A stretch of 64,000 nucleotides of DNA from positions 7,276,501 to 7,340,500 of the forward strand of contig JANTQA010000012.1 in assembly GCA_027625915.1 (NCBI GenBank), given 5' to 3'. Origin of the DNA: Anaeramoeba flamelloides (taxonomy: Eukaryota; Metamonada; Anaeramoebidae). The notes below the pieces were generated by a model. That model worked only from the letters and a program-made list of their open reading frames with translations. It was not told the DNA's origin and ran no database searches. Positions 49,617-61,893 of this stretch are shown piece by piece (positions within the stretch are counted from its first letter, which is position 1; the number at the start of each line of letters is the position of its first letter). The translations under genes were made by a program, and so were the position numbers.

Positions 49617-51078
49617 TGTGTTGTTGTTGTGGAATTCAAATTCAGAGTAGAGTTTTGTAAATTTGGGTAAACCCCCGAAAGAGCGCCAATGTTGCCCATT
49701 AAGCTGCCGTATCCGAACATGGGGTTTGTGTTTGTTTGTAGCATGGGGTTGAACCCATACAAATTTTGTTGTTGCTGCTGGACAAGTGTGTTTAACCTGT
49801 TTTGTGATCCGCCGCTGCTTCTTGATGGCAGCCCAACTTTGAGATTCCTGCCGCCAATTGAAAACCCATTCATCGAGCTTAACGCCAATTGTGCAGATTG
49901 TGGGTTCATAAAATCTACAAAGCCGAATCCTTTGTGTTGTGTTGCATTGGGATCCTGCATTAATTTCATTGACTTGACGGGCCCAAAAGACGAAAAGACG
50001 CCGATTAACTCTTCTTCAGTTAAGGTCCAGGCTATGTTTCCAACATATAATTTGCAATTTGGGTTGTTGTATGTTTGTTGTGTTTGGTTTTGTGTTTGGT
50101 TGTGGTTTTGGTTTTGGTATTGGTTCCCTTTTTCGGATGATTGGTTACGTAAAGGCCTACCAAGTTTGAATTCTCTATGAGAATTAGATAGTAGTTTTTT
50201 GATTTGGTTTTTGGTTTTTCATTTTTTTTTTTGGCCAAGATTTGAAATTATGAATTCGAAGTGCCAAAAGCAAAAGAACAAATTTAAAAAATATATTCAA
50301 AGAAAAAAGAAGTTTGTTATTTCAAAAAAAAAAATAAATAAAAAATAAATAAAAAAAAAAAATTTACCTTCCGGCAAGCTGATAACCAGCCATTTTTTCA
50401 AAAGCAAGATCGACACTATTTGGATTTGTAAACTCGATAAAACAAAATCCTTTATGACGGTTATTTTGGTGATCCTAAAGATTTATTATTTTGAGAAGAG
50501 GTTGTTTGGTTGAAAAAGAAGGCGGAAAAAATAAAATAAAATTAGTAATCAACAATTCTTTTTTTGTGAAAGAAAAAAAAAAAAAAAGAATAATTTTTTA
50601 GAGAACTTACATAAGGCATATGTAGATTTGCAATTTGGCCGATTGTTTCAAAAATTCCACTTATTGTTTGTTGGGGAATACTAAAATCAATATTACCAAC
50701 ATAAAGTTTTGCATTTTGCTGTTCATTAGGGTTATTTTGTTGGGTGGTTGTATTTGTGTTTAGATTTGTGTTTCGGTTTGTGTTTAGGTTTGTGTTTAGG
50801 TTTGTGTTTAGGTTTGTAGTTGTGATTGTGTTTGTTTGTGGTTGTGATTGTGGCTGTGATTGTGGTTGTGTTTCTGGTTGTGTTGTTTGAAGGTTTAATT
50901 GAGTGTTTGTTGTTTCAAAATTTGTACTAAGGATGCTGGATGTGTTTGTTTGATTTGTTTCTTGCGAAGATTGGTTGTTGATATTTGGGACAGATGTTCT
51001 TTTTAAATCAGTTGATTCGTCTGTATTAATACTCTCGCTTGTTCTTTTTAATTGGCTAGATTGTGTTTCGTTTTCCAT
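49289..51078 (-). CDS. PUF60-type poly(U)-binding splicing factor, three exons
   Basis: Exons are 51078-50611, 50474-50368 and 50174-49289, with GT-AG introns of 136 and 193 bp, giving 486 residues. An N-terminal Gln/Asn/Thr-rich tail of 120 residues, with short NTNL-type repeats, leads into RRM1 (about 124-198, RNP2 LYVGNI, RNP1 KGFCFIEF), RRM2 (about 232-308, LYVGNI and KGFGFVDF), an Asn/Gln linker, and a C-terminal U2AF-homology motif domain (about 397-486). The last domain carries RLF, the R-x-F motif that binds ULM tryptophans. The order RRM-RRM-UHM is that of PUF60 (Drosophila Hfp), which helps U2AF define 3' splice sites. The acceptor before the third exon was chosen at CATAG because it restores the typical end of RRM1, REFKLGRP; a second AG 14 bases further on would lose it. 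Confidence 0.9.
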
Positions 51079-54000
51079 GTTAATAAGTTTTCTTAACGGA
51101 TAATGAATTATATATTTTTAGAGAGAATGAAAAAAAAATGAATCGACCAAGATTAAAAATTTGATTCAGTTTGCCAATGTTTAGAATCAATTTGTTATTT
51201 TTGTTAAGATAAGAAAAAGCTTAGGTGAGCTTCTTGTCTTTAATGAGTTGATCAGTAAAGTTGGTAAAGTCTTTTTAAGTTGTACAAAGTTATCCTCTAA
51301 TTTTCAATTTTTTCTGTTACTTCATTAGGTAATAATTCATCTCAGCTTTTATATATGCCAAAACTAAAGCAATACTTAAGGAGGTTTGATGTTATAACTA
51401 TTGTTTTGTAAGTTATGAAGATTCTTTTGAATGTCTCTCTTTGAAAATTTAGCATACTTTTGAATTATTTTTATTTGTCAAAAATTTCTTTTAATTTTTA
51501 AAATTTTTTTTAATTTGACAAATAAATTTAAAAATTGAATTTTATTAAATAAAATACTCAAATTGATTTCTACTGAGACAAAATTGACTTAATGATATAA
51601 AAAAGAATTATTTCAGAGATATAAGAATAGAAATTATTGGATGTTTTTTGAGATTGGTGTCTTGGTATTATTTTTATAATCAAACCTTTTGAATTAATAC
51701 TTCGAAGAACTGCTAGATCTGGCATTTTTCTTGTTATAATACTAATAGTATTTGGAAAAACATAATCAATTATAAAATTTTATCAAAATCTGTTCATTAT
51801 TAACAGCCTTTTAAAAAAAAAATCGAGGTAGGTCCATTGACATTTATTTTTTAATATTCAACTTCTCATTATCTAGAGAAGTGGTGTACTTGATAACTCA
51901 GTTTTAGACTTTAGAATCACTGTTTTCTTCCTTCTCCTTGTTCTAAAAAATGTATTTAAGGACTAAGTTTCTATGTGAAAAAGAGTGAAATTGTAGGCAA
52001 AAACGATCTTGTAAAGAGTGATATAATCAATGTTATTGATACCCACTGAAAATTTCTTTTTTATAAAAAAATGTAAATTTTTCAAAATTCCAACAATTAC
52101 AATTTTAACACTTAACTAGATACAGCCTATTTTTGATTATTCAATTTCGTAAAATCTATTTTAAATCCATAAACACAAAAGAATTCCCAGGCTGTTTTAA
52201 AAAATAGTTACAGTTACTTTTACTAATTTGAAATATTTTCAAATTTGAGATTGCACATTAAAATTCCTTCAAGTAAATTTTTTTTAAAAAATATTTTATA
52301 TCAAAGATCTATTATTTGATGAAATTTTTTTTTTTTTTTTTAATCTTGTTTCTAAAATGGACTTTTTTTGACCAATATATACAGAATGAAAATTTCTTTT
52401 GAAAGGTGAATCTAAAATAACATAACAACTAAACAACTTCCTGAGTGGGTTTGAAGTTCCTATCTATAAACGAATACTTTTTTTTAATTTTTTTTTCAGA
52501 ATGAAGAGGTTATTAATAGAAGTAATAAAAGAAGAAAGGTACTGGGTTTAAGGAATTATTATTGTGGTTTATCTGTGAAGTTTATCTGCGAAGTTTACTT
52601 TATCAAAAGCTTTTGTTGAGGATATTATTGAATTATGACTAAATGGAAATACTTGTATTTGCATAAATTATTGGAAAACATAATGCTTTTGTTTTTTTAT
52701 TTTTTACTTATCAAATATGGGGGTTTCAAGAGGTGGTTTGAAATTGATGATCTCTTCTGTTTAATGGAAATTTAAACAAGAAGGAAATTTTTTTCAATAA
52801 GATAAGTAAAACAAGTATCTTTATTTGGTTAATAAACCAAGTTTACATAAAGAATAATAAGAAAAATTACGTCTTTACCTGAAAAACAATTACAAACTCG
52901 TATAATAGAGTTAAATTCCATTTAACAAATAATGACAGATATTTTTGTATTTTATATTTGCTATTTCAAAATACAAAAAATTGAATTTTCTCTCTAAAAA
53001 GCAAATCACAATTCAAAATTTTTAACATACCAAAATTCGATTTTTGAAAAAAAAAAACTATTTAATTAATTCAAGAAGAAATACCAAATTAGAACCATTC
53101 ATTAATGGAAGTATTAAAAAAATTTATAAATTACAATACTCACAAAAAAATAAAAATAAATAATTATCAAAAAAAAATAAATAATTGGTGTGTTAAAAAT
53201 TTTGGAGGGGGCAGAATAAACAAATGTATTCTTGAATTTGTTTAAATTCTGTTAACAATTATTGATCGATCAAATGGTTCCATCCAATTAACTAATTTTA
53301 TTTGAGTTTTTCTTTATAAAAGAACTCAACTTTATAATAATATCTAACTATTGAAAATAATAAAAATCTGATGTAAAGAAACACCTAACATAATTCAAAA
53401 AAATAAAATGAAAATATAAAAACTTAAAAGATGAAAAAACGATTTCCGTATTTTACAAAAATCAAATTATTTCCAATTTTTAATGAAATTGTATTATTGT
53501 GATTTTGGACACTGTGAACTGTGTGTAAATTTTTGAATTTTAGTTTATACTGGTGTTTTTATTAAGGAAGATTAAATTTTAAATCAAGTCTTTCATAGCT
53601 CAATAGATTCTTAAGAATTTTTATTTTTAAGCTTATCCTTAAACAAAAATAATTGGAAAATTGAAATATATTTTTTTATTTCTGTAATTGTAAAATAACA
53701 GTTGAATAAAATTCTAGGCAATCACCTTTTTTTAAATTGTGAAATATTCTTTTCATTTCGGATATTTAGATGGCTTAATATATATTTTAAAAAAATGTGG
53801 CAATTAAATAATCAGAAAACATAAAATATAAACAATTTCTTGAAAAAATTGTACTCTTAAACAAAAAGGGGGGAATTATAGTGAAAATTGTGTATTAAAT
53901 AAGTTATTTTTCATTTTAGCCAAAATAAACTCCTTTTCAGTCAAAGGGGTCCAGCTTTATCGAAGATATAGAACACATTCTATTAGTTTAATTCATTCTA

Positions 54001-55014
54001 CTTCTCAAACAAAAATTTCAATTTTTAGATCAGAATCATTTTTTCTCATTTAATAAAAAATTTTTTTTTTGTATTTTACTTTTATTTTTCTTTTTTTTTT
54101 TAAAATTAAATTTGAAAAAAAAATGTTTGAAACTCTAAAATTATCATTACGAAAAGTTAGGATTTGTAAGCTCTTAAAAGTCATACCTTTACAAGTAAAA
54201 AATCTTATTGTCAACAAAATTAATTTCCCTAAAGAAATTGAGAAATTTGCACAAGACGTTCTAATGAAAAGGGCCCAAAAAATTTTTAAAAAAATTTTTT
54301 TTATTTGAAATTAATGGTTTGTTCAGGGTTTTCGTTTATTATTATCAACTCTAATTCAAAGTTTGTTATATCTCCTATTATTAAACTATCTAAGTTTGCT
54401 TGATTCTAAAAATAAAGTGACTTTTTCGTTTTTTGCGTGGCGCTATGAGTGAAATGGGGTTTAGATTGTAATAAAATCCCACTTTAAAATGTTTTAAATA
54501 TTATTTATAAAAAAAAAGAATTTTATTTTGAGATTTTCTAAATTAATTGTTGTATCCCATATTCTTAATGTTGTTTTTTATTGTATCCACAACAATTTCA
54601 TTTTTTATATTGTAAATTGTAACATAAAAAGATTAAAATTTTCATTCATCTCAACCAAAAAAAAAAAAATCTCCAGCCACAAGAATAAAAATAAACTATT
54701 TTTCAGTCAAAGGGGACCAGTTGTAATGGTATAATACACGTGTTTAAAGGGTTTGAATAGATATTAGAAGAAAAATTTTATTTTGGAAATTTTCAAAATT
54801 GAAATCATTTTTTCACATTTCTACACATTTTTGTTTTTTTTTTTCGATTTTTTTTTTTAAAAACATCATTCATTTGCAAAAAATTTTTTATTGCAAGATC
54901 AATAGTCACTTGGTAAAAACGTGTTATTCTAAGGTAATTGAAACCATGTAAAGATTGTTGAGAAATCATATTGATTTCTATTGCAATTTAAATTTGATCT
55001 TTGATCTTGATATT

Positions 55015-55175
55015 TGTTTAATAAATGTGAAAAATTTTCACTTCATTTTCATTTCCTTTTTCAAATAGAGACCACAAATACCAACAAACTTTGTTTGGGG
55101 GCTTAATTTCTAAAAGAAAAGTATGGAAAATGAAGTGAAAAATGTTTCATATTTATAATTCGAATACCAGTAGAA
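55015..55175. repeat. palindromic repeat related to 41681-41845
   Basis: Shares TTTTCACTTCATTTTCATTT, TTTCAAATAGAGACCACAAA and TTCGAATACCAGTA with the earlier copy, in the same order. Confidence 0.6.
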
Positions 55176-55424
55176 GTTCAAAACAAACATCGTTGTTTTT
55201 CTCAATAGGGCCCTAAGAATTTGAGTTTTTCAATTTTTAAGAAAAGCTATTGATTAATTAGTTTTCTTTCAGACATGTATCAACATTTCTTTGAGGTGTA
55301 TTATTCTTTTTATTTCTTATTTGTTCTTCAAAGGTCAATTATATAAAATAATTGATATTTGAAAAAAACTTTGGGCCACTTTGACTGAAACAGAGTTTAA
55401 ATCAACAAAGAACCTCAATCCTAA

Positions 55425-55725
55425 TAGACGGGAATTAATAATTTAATCTTCTTTATGGAATTAAAAAATTGAAAGATTACCCGATTTATAAACTCTTTTA
55501 TTGGAAAGCAGAACGAAAATTTGTTCAATTTATGTTGAAAAAAATAGTATCAAAGAATAAAAACCATCCACCAAAATCCCCAATTCTAAATTGAAAGTCA
55601 ATAATTTAAGCTGATCATAAGAATTAAAAATTTAAAATATTACTTCAATGATTTATAAAACTTTTTTTGGAAACCTGAATGAAAAATTAGTTTAATTTAT
55701 TTTGAAACAAATAGTAATAGTTTTA
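55425..55725. repeat. diverged tandem duplication
   Basis: Units at about 55425-55560 and 55595-55725 share AATAATTTAA, GAATTAAAAA, GATTTATAAA and TTTATTTTGAAA-like segments in the same order. No coding potential. Confidence 0.55.
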
Positions 55726-56364
55726 TATCTTTTTATTTCATGATTTCAATACATTGAAATACAAAATAAGCACTGGGATCTCAGTGAAAATTATTATTCT
55801 AAAATATTTTGGGATGTTTGAAAAATAAGAAACAAATATGTGAATCAGTGTTTGGTGAACTTTTTTTCCTTTTACTATTCAAATGTTAGGTTTTATTTTC
55901 CACTTAATCATAAGTAAAAAAAGTGAAACAGGGAAAAAAAGTAAAATACGATTTTTAATTGTTTACCTTAATAGAACCTGAAAATAAAAAGTAAGATCAA
56001 TTGATAAAAGAAAAAAAAGTGATTACAGATAAAAAGTGGTGTTAAAAATAATAATAGTTGACTTTTGAATTCATTTGTCTTTGTGTTTTTTTTTAAATAA
56101 ACCAAAATAATTTCAAAAAGAAATCCATCCAACCGATTAGTTATTACAATTCGTGATCAAAAATAAACCAAGAAAATCTAAAAGGAGAGAAAAAGAAAAG
56201 GAGAGCAAAAGAAAAGGAGTCAGTAAAAGAAAAGGAAAAAGGAAAAAGGAAAAAGGAAACGGAAAAGAAAAAGAAAACGAAAGGAATAAAACATTAAAAT
56301 TATAAAGTAATCTTAGTAAAATTTATTTGAAATATTTAGGAAAATGTAAAGAAGTTGCAATGAA

Positions 56365-57137
56365 TTAATCTTGTTGCATTAACATTTGTTCCATTTCAGC
56401 TTTCAAGGAATCAATTTTTCTTTGAATTGGGTTTCTCTCGGATTTAATTACTGCACATGCTGTGATCCTTCGAGTGAGGCCACAGGATTTCCCAAGTGCC
56501 ACAGAACTAGGAAGGAAACAAAATGGAATATTTTTATCTTCACATAAAAGTGGTAAGTGAAGAAGGATTTCAAGAGGAATAACATCAGCGCAAATAACAA
56601 TAAATTCGGCTTGGCTTCTGTTTAACATTTTTGTTGCTTCGTTTGCTCCTATTATAATTTGGATTATGGGATTTGGAAAAAACAAAAATAAAAAAATAAA
56701 ATAAAAAATTAACAAGCAAAGTTAAAAACTAATTAAAAAATTAAAAAAAAAAACTTTTCCAAAATAAAAGAAATAAAAGAAGGTAAAGCCAAACCTTTTC
56801 TGACGAGTTGGTAGGAATTTGCTTCAGAAACTAAATCAAGAATTTTAATTTTGATTTGATCTTTGGCAAGTGGTTTAGCACGTAAATCAAATCCGCCATT
56901 GTCATTTTGTGTCTTTTTTTTTTCTGTGGTTTTTTTCTTTTCTTTTTTTACTTTCTTGTCTTTTTTTTTTTTTTCTTTCTTTTCTTTTTTAGGCTCCTTT
57001 GTCTTTGTTTTTTCCTTTTTCTTTTTTGTTTTTTTTTTCTCGGCCTTTTCTTTCTTTTCTTTTTTTACTTTCTTTTCTTTCTTCTTTTTATCTTTTTTTT
57101 TTGAAGTTTTTTCAACTTCTCTTTCTTCTATTTGCAT
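56365..57137 (-). CDS. SNU13: SNU13/15.5K-type L7Ae RNA-binding protein with Lys-rich N-terminal extension
   Basis: Two exons (57137-56795 and 56648-56365) are joined across a 146-bp GTTTGG...AATAG intron and give 208 residues. Residues from about 83 match SNU13/NHP2L1 closely: LRAKPLA, RKGANEATKMLNR, EFIVICADVIPLEILLHLPL and LCEDKNIPFCFLPS, then a C-terminal helix. This protein binds kink-turns in U4 snRNA and box C/D snoRNAs. The usual protein is about 128 residues. Here an extra 80 residues, almost all Lys and Glu in KKEKK-type repeats, precede the fold. The start used is the in-frame ATG at 57137. An ATG-AGC-GAA at about 57214 is a more natural-looking start but is out of frame across a run of 24 A, so run length may be misread or the extension may start later. 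Confidence 0.9.
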
Positions 57138-57180
57138 TTCTTCTTTTTTTTTATCTTTTTTCTTGTCATGTTTTTTGGAT

Positions 57181-57203
57181 TTTTTTTTTTTTTTTTTTTT
57201 TTT
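57181..57203. repeat. 24-base T run (A run on the gene strand) upstream of SNU13
   Basis: 24 consecutive T counting the base at 57180. It separates an out-of-frame ATG-AGC-GAA from the in-frame Lys-rich N terminus. Confidence 0.9.
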
Positions 57204-59067
57204 GTTCGCTCATTACGTAATACTAAATTTATTTTGGAAACTATTTAAAAAAAATGACAATTCATTGTTATTCTAATTTTGAGGCTAGTGAGTCTTCAAA
57301 AGTCAATAAATTGGTACCCTTGGTACTGGACGATCTATTTGTGTTCATTTTTAATTGTTTCTCGTTAATCAACTCTTTTCAAAACAAATATTTTGAATTT
57401 GAACTGATTTTATTAAATAGGCTGATGTAAATTCCTAAAAAAGTTCCTTTTTTGGTTCAGCAAGTAGAATTTTCTCCAATAGTTTTTCATTACATGAATT
57501 ACGGAATTGAAACCAAAAATAGAATTATTTTTAAATTATCACGATCATTAGTCTTTTTTACGGAGTGATTTTGGAAAATATGAATTATGGTACAGAAAAT
57601 AAATTAAGGCAAAGAAATTCCTTAATTAGATGATTTTTAGATAAATTCATAGATCAAAAAAACAAAACCAATAAAATTAGTTTTGGTTTCCCTTGTTTCT
57701 TTTTCTGGGTCTTATCATAAGTTTGATCATAATTTATTCAAAGTTAGTAAATTTATGAGATTTGATTATACCCACCATACATCCCAAAGACCGATATAAG
57801 AAATTATTAATTTATTTTTGTATTTACACTACAAAACATATGCAAAAATTGATGTCTTAATATTTTGAGTTTTTTTATTAAATATCTCAACTTTCCAAAA
57901 ACGATAAAAATTATACAATGTGCCCACAAATCAGTTTCTTGTCAAAAAAATTAATTTTTTTAATATCCAAAAATTTATTTGAATTAACAAATAAAAATAT
58001 TTGGGGAAGAAACAGAAATTTTTACACCGAAAATGATTTTCCAAAATCAAAAAACAAAACTTTTATTAACATTTTTTTTCAATCAATAAATTGAATTTTT
58101 TGATATTGAATGCCTTGGGCTTTTTGACAAGAAATATATTAGTTGTGTGGGTATTGGAAAAGTATTATATTTTTAGGAAAAATGACAAATTTTGAAAAAA
58201 AAATCAAAATATTTAGAATTTATTTTTTTACTGAAGCAAAAAATAAATTCATAAAATTAAAGTTAACCAAAATGTAAATTGAAATTCAGTTGGACATCTG
58301 TTATAAATTATTTTTTGCAAAGTTATGATAATTTTATGTAATTAAGAAAAGATAGTTATTAAAATCATTAATATTTAAACACATCCCCTTTTCAAAATTA
58401 CTGACTTTTGAAAAAAAAACATCTATTTTTGGTGTATTTTTTTTTTTTTGAAATAAATACAAGGAATGAACTTTCGATTGAACATTAATAATGAAAAGAA
58501 TATAAAATTTTAAAACAATTTGCTGAAGAAAACAGGGAATATATGTGAAAACTCAAACATTGAAAAAAATAAAATTATAAAAAATTTTCCAAAAACAGAA
58601 ACTAAAAAAAGTAGTTTTTCAATTTAATTTAGCGATATATGTTGAAAGAAATATTTGAATTTATTTCAAAATTGAAAAAATATGATTCTTTTTAAATTAT
58701 TAAAAAAATTGATTCAAATAATATCTCCACCAAGTTAAATAAAAATATCAAAAATTTAACAATTAATAATGAAAAAAATATTATTGAAAATTTTGATTTT
58801 TTTACAATTCACATTAATATCTAATAAAGTTGAAAACATTTTTCAATTTTTTTTTCTATTATAATGTTTATTATATAAGTATATTTCAAAAATAACAACA
58901 TTTAGAAATTTTTTTTTGAAAAAAAAATCCGAGTTGAACAGGGTGTACTAATTGGAAACAAATATTGTTTCTCTTGAAACCCACTCCAATTAAAATCTTT
59001 TTCTTAGTATTGGGTACTCAGTTTCTAGATTTATCTAATACATAGTACCATTACATATAAATTATTA

Positions 59068-59265
59068 CAGTCAGTTCCACTTTTAAGGTGCAAACTTTCA
59101 ACGAAATTTAAGGTACAATAAAAATCTCAAATTAAGGCAGAAAATTTGGAATTTTTTTTTTTTACAATTTATTTTACTAGAATTTGAATTTTGTGCTTTA
59201 ATTTGAGATTTTTTTTGTGCCTTAAATTTCGTTGAAAGTTTGTGCCTTAAAAGTGAAACTGGCTG
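59068..59265. mobile_element. family B palindromic MITE, copy 5
   Basis: 198 bp with TA on both sides (59066-59067 and 59266-59267), ends CAGTCAGTTCCACTTTTAAG and GTGAAACTGGCTG, and interior AAAAATCTCAAATTAAGGCA. One of the best-preserved copies. Confidence 0.88.
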
Positions 59266-60954
59266 TAGTTGTTAAAACTAGAAAAATATGATTATGATCT
59301 AAAAATTGAAAGTTTTTTTTTCCAATAATGTGAGATAAACCCACAGAATAATGTACAAGGATATTATAAAGCCAGTTGATTTTTAGGAAAAAAACCTATA
59401 ATTAGTTTAATTACTTTTCATAAAACAAGACATTTTCAGTTTTTTTTTGATCAATTTTGCCTTGCAATTCCGAACAAAAAAAAAATCTTCAACTCTATGG
59501 GCTGTTTCTAATTAGTTGAAAATTTACAATTAAATAAATACAATTAAAAAATAAAATTATTTTTTCAAATAGTAACACAATAATAAAAAAAAAATCAAAA
59601 GAGTACAAAATATTGTTTTTTGATTTATCTTTCAAAACAATAAACACCTTCCAAAAATAAGCAAAAAAAAAAAAAAAAAAATACTTAATTTAAGGAAGAA
59701 AGATGAAATATATAAAATTAGTAAAATAATATTATGAGAATTCTGAATTAGTCATTTTTGTTTTTTAAATTTGGTTTTATATTTTAATAAATTACCAGAT
59801 TATTAGAAAAAGGTAAAAAAAAAATAATAATGAGTAATTAGCAAATCATAAAAAAATAAGTATAAAAGAAATCACAATAATATGGCCTATATTATCCGGC
59901 CCTTGCTTGAAAGTTGTTTAAATATTATTTTATGCAATTTTACAAATTGAATAGCTAGATAAATTAACACATTTATCAATTTTTTTGTCACTAAGAAAAA
60001 TAAAAAAAAATGATTACTTAATTTTTTTTCTTCAATTATAAATTTTAACGTTTACAATAACCCGTCATAGCTATTTTATAGTTTATCATCATAATAATTT
60101 CAAAATAGAAATTCAATTTCTATGTCTGATAAAGTTTCATGGTCATGTTGGAACGTCTGAATTACTAATATTCTCAATTAAAAGCAATGAAATTTCAAAA
60201 AAAAAAGTTCATAATATTTGTTGACATTTCATAATTTTTTCACACAACAAAAAATAAATAAAAAAAGAAAGGCTTTCTAATAAAATTAATAATATTTGAA
60301 TTGAAAAAATATGTTTTATTCATTTGGGAAAATATACAAAAAGGAGTAAAAAATAATTAATAAATAAAAAAAAAAGATTAAAAAATTAAAATTAAAAACA
60401 ATTAGAAAAAAAAAACAATAAATAAATTGTTATTCAGAAAAATAAAAATAAAAGATGAAATTAAAAATAAAAATAAAAATGAAAACAAATTATTTTAAAA
60501 GGTTATTGAAAAAAGAAATTTACAGAGTGTTTTTTTCTCTTTTTACAATTTTAATTAATTGAATAAAATTGTTTTTTACCCGATTTTTTTTTAAAAAATA
60601 AACAAAACTTCAAAGTTAACTTAATGGTTAAGCAGTTTTTGTTTGTTTTGTTTTTTTTTTGAATTTTCGATCAGTTAAACAGTGTGATTAATAACTAGTA
60701 TAAAAATAAATTAATTTTTTTTGAAATTTAAAAATAGTTGAATAATTTGCATTCAAAAATGCTTTTCAAAAATGTAGAATTTTTGTGTTTAAGATATTGA
60801 AAGTAGAATTAAAACACTTTTATTTTAGTATGGAGGCCTTTGTGTGAATTCGTTTGCAAACGAAAAGCACCAACATTATGAACAAAAATAGTGCATTTAC
60901 TTTTTTGGTGATTAATTTTTTTGCTGGTGAGCTGAAATTGTTTGATCTTGGCAA

Positions 60955-61893
60955 TTATTTCTTCAATTTTCTTCGAAATTTAAGTGATTGGCTATTAGAT
61001 TCCTTGACTTGGTTAAATTGCCGTTTTAAACAGCCAGTGAATGAACGAACTACATCGCTACGCTTTCTTTTTTCAAAGTTTGCAATCATTTGGATTGCTT
61101 CATTTGTAATTTCAAGAATCGGCTCAACCTGTGTAATCCCGATCCTCTGTGCCTTTCTTTTACCAAAATTTGGATTATAGCCTCGAATAAGGTTCGGGTT
61201 CATTTTACAAATTGCGTTCAGTCTCTTTCTTTGGTGGCGTTTTTTCCATGGACAGCTTGCGGGTTTTTTAGTGTTTGCAATCGGCTTTGTCGTTGTGGCG
61301 GGAAGTGATCTTTTGTTTGGTTGGGTCTTGCTAATAATTTTCACTTGTGTTGGAATAATTGCTTTTGAGTTTTCCAATTTTTTAATTTTTGATGGAGTCT
61401 TGAGTAGTTTTGGTTTTGTTTTTCTTTTTGTTTTTGTTTGTGTTTTGATCTGCTTCTTTAATTGTTTTGGTTTTTTTTTTTGTTTTTTTATTATTATTTT
61501 TTTGAATTTTTTTTTGTTTTCTTTTTGTTTTTTTTTTTCTTTTTCTTTTTGTTTTTCTTTTTGTTTTTCTTTTTCTTTTTCTGTTTCAAGACTTTCCAAG
61601 TCAACTTCGTTTTCATTTACAATTTCTTCTTTAAGAACTTTTTGGGATTGGAAATCATCTGTTGGTAACAGGGTTTGTAGAAAAGTTTCAGAATAAGGAT
61701 CGTGTTCTCTTGATTGAACATGAAAGGATGGTAATGTTGATTCCAATTGCAATTGATCATCATAATTTGAAAAATAATCGTTCAGTGGTGAAGAGCATAA
61801 AAGGAATGGACTAAATTGTGGTGCTGAATAAGATCCAAAATCAAGATCTTCTTCGCTTGTCAATAAAGAAAAACTGTCAAGAGATTGTTTCAT
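60955..61893 (-). CDS. basic nuclear-type protein of unknown function, 312 residues
   Basis: A single exon starts MKQSLDSFSLLTSEEDLDFG. The first 110 residues are acidic and Ser/Leu-rich, like an activation or docking region. Residues about 104-175 are an uninterrupted Lys/Glu/Gln run. The last 100 residues look folded and non-repetitive, containing SCPWKKRHQRKRLNAICKMN, PNLIRGYNPNFGKRKAQR and a predicted helix ITNEAIQMIANFEKRKR. Several clusters of Arg/Lys could serve as nuclear localisation signals. There is no signal peptide or membrane helix. The acidic head, basic middle and conserved-looking tail suggest a chromatin, transcription or ribosome-biogenesis factor, but that is a guess from composition and I recognise no domain. 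Confidence 0.75.
   Translation of the reverse strand: MKQSLDSFSLLTSEEDLDFGSYSAPQFSPFLLCSSPLNDYFSNYDDQLQLESTLPSFHVQSREHDPYSETFLQTLLPTDDFQSQKVLKEEIVNENEVDLESLETEKEKEKQKEKQKEKEKKKQKENKKKFKKIIIKKQKKKPKQLKKQIKTQTKTKRKTKPKLLKTPSKIKKLENSKAIIPTQVKIISKTQPNKRSLPATTTKPIANTKKPASCPWKKRHQRKRLNAICKMNPNLIRGYNPNFGKRKAQRIGITQVEPILEITNEAIQMIANFEKRKRSDVVRSFTGCLKRQFNQVKESNSQSLKFRRKLKK

Larger units (their letters stand above)
51079..56364. other. 5.3-kb intergenic region
   Basis: No gene is supported. It contains a phrase TTTCAGTCAAAGGGG at 53935 and 54702, a reversed version near 55385, the palindrome relative at 55015-55175, a tandem pair at 55425-55725 and a purine-rich A/G tract at 56178-56280. The rest shows nothing recognisable. 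Confidence 0.7.
57138..60954. other. intergenic region with one MITE
   Basis: It begins with the A24 run and ATG-AGC-GAA just before SNU13. Apart from the family B element at 59068, it is A+T-rich sequence without a recognisable feature. Confidence 0.7.

Noticed and set aside
54069-54308. Plus-strand frame of 79 residues with a basic helical stretch
   Set aside because: The first third is Phe from a T run, there is no recognisable domain, and nothing around it supports a gene.
56863-57276. Plus-strand Phe-rich frames
   Set aside because: Complement of the Lys-rich N terminus of the SNU13-type gene.
61271-61696. Plus-strand frame of 141 residues that looks like membrane segments
   Set aside because: It is the complement of the Lys-rich part of the minus-strand gene at 60955-61893; Phe runs arise from AAA/GAA codons.
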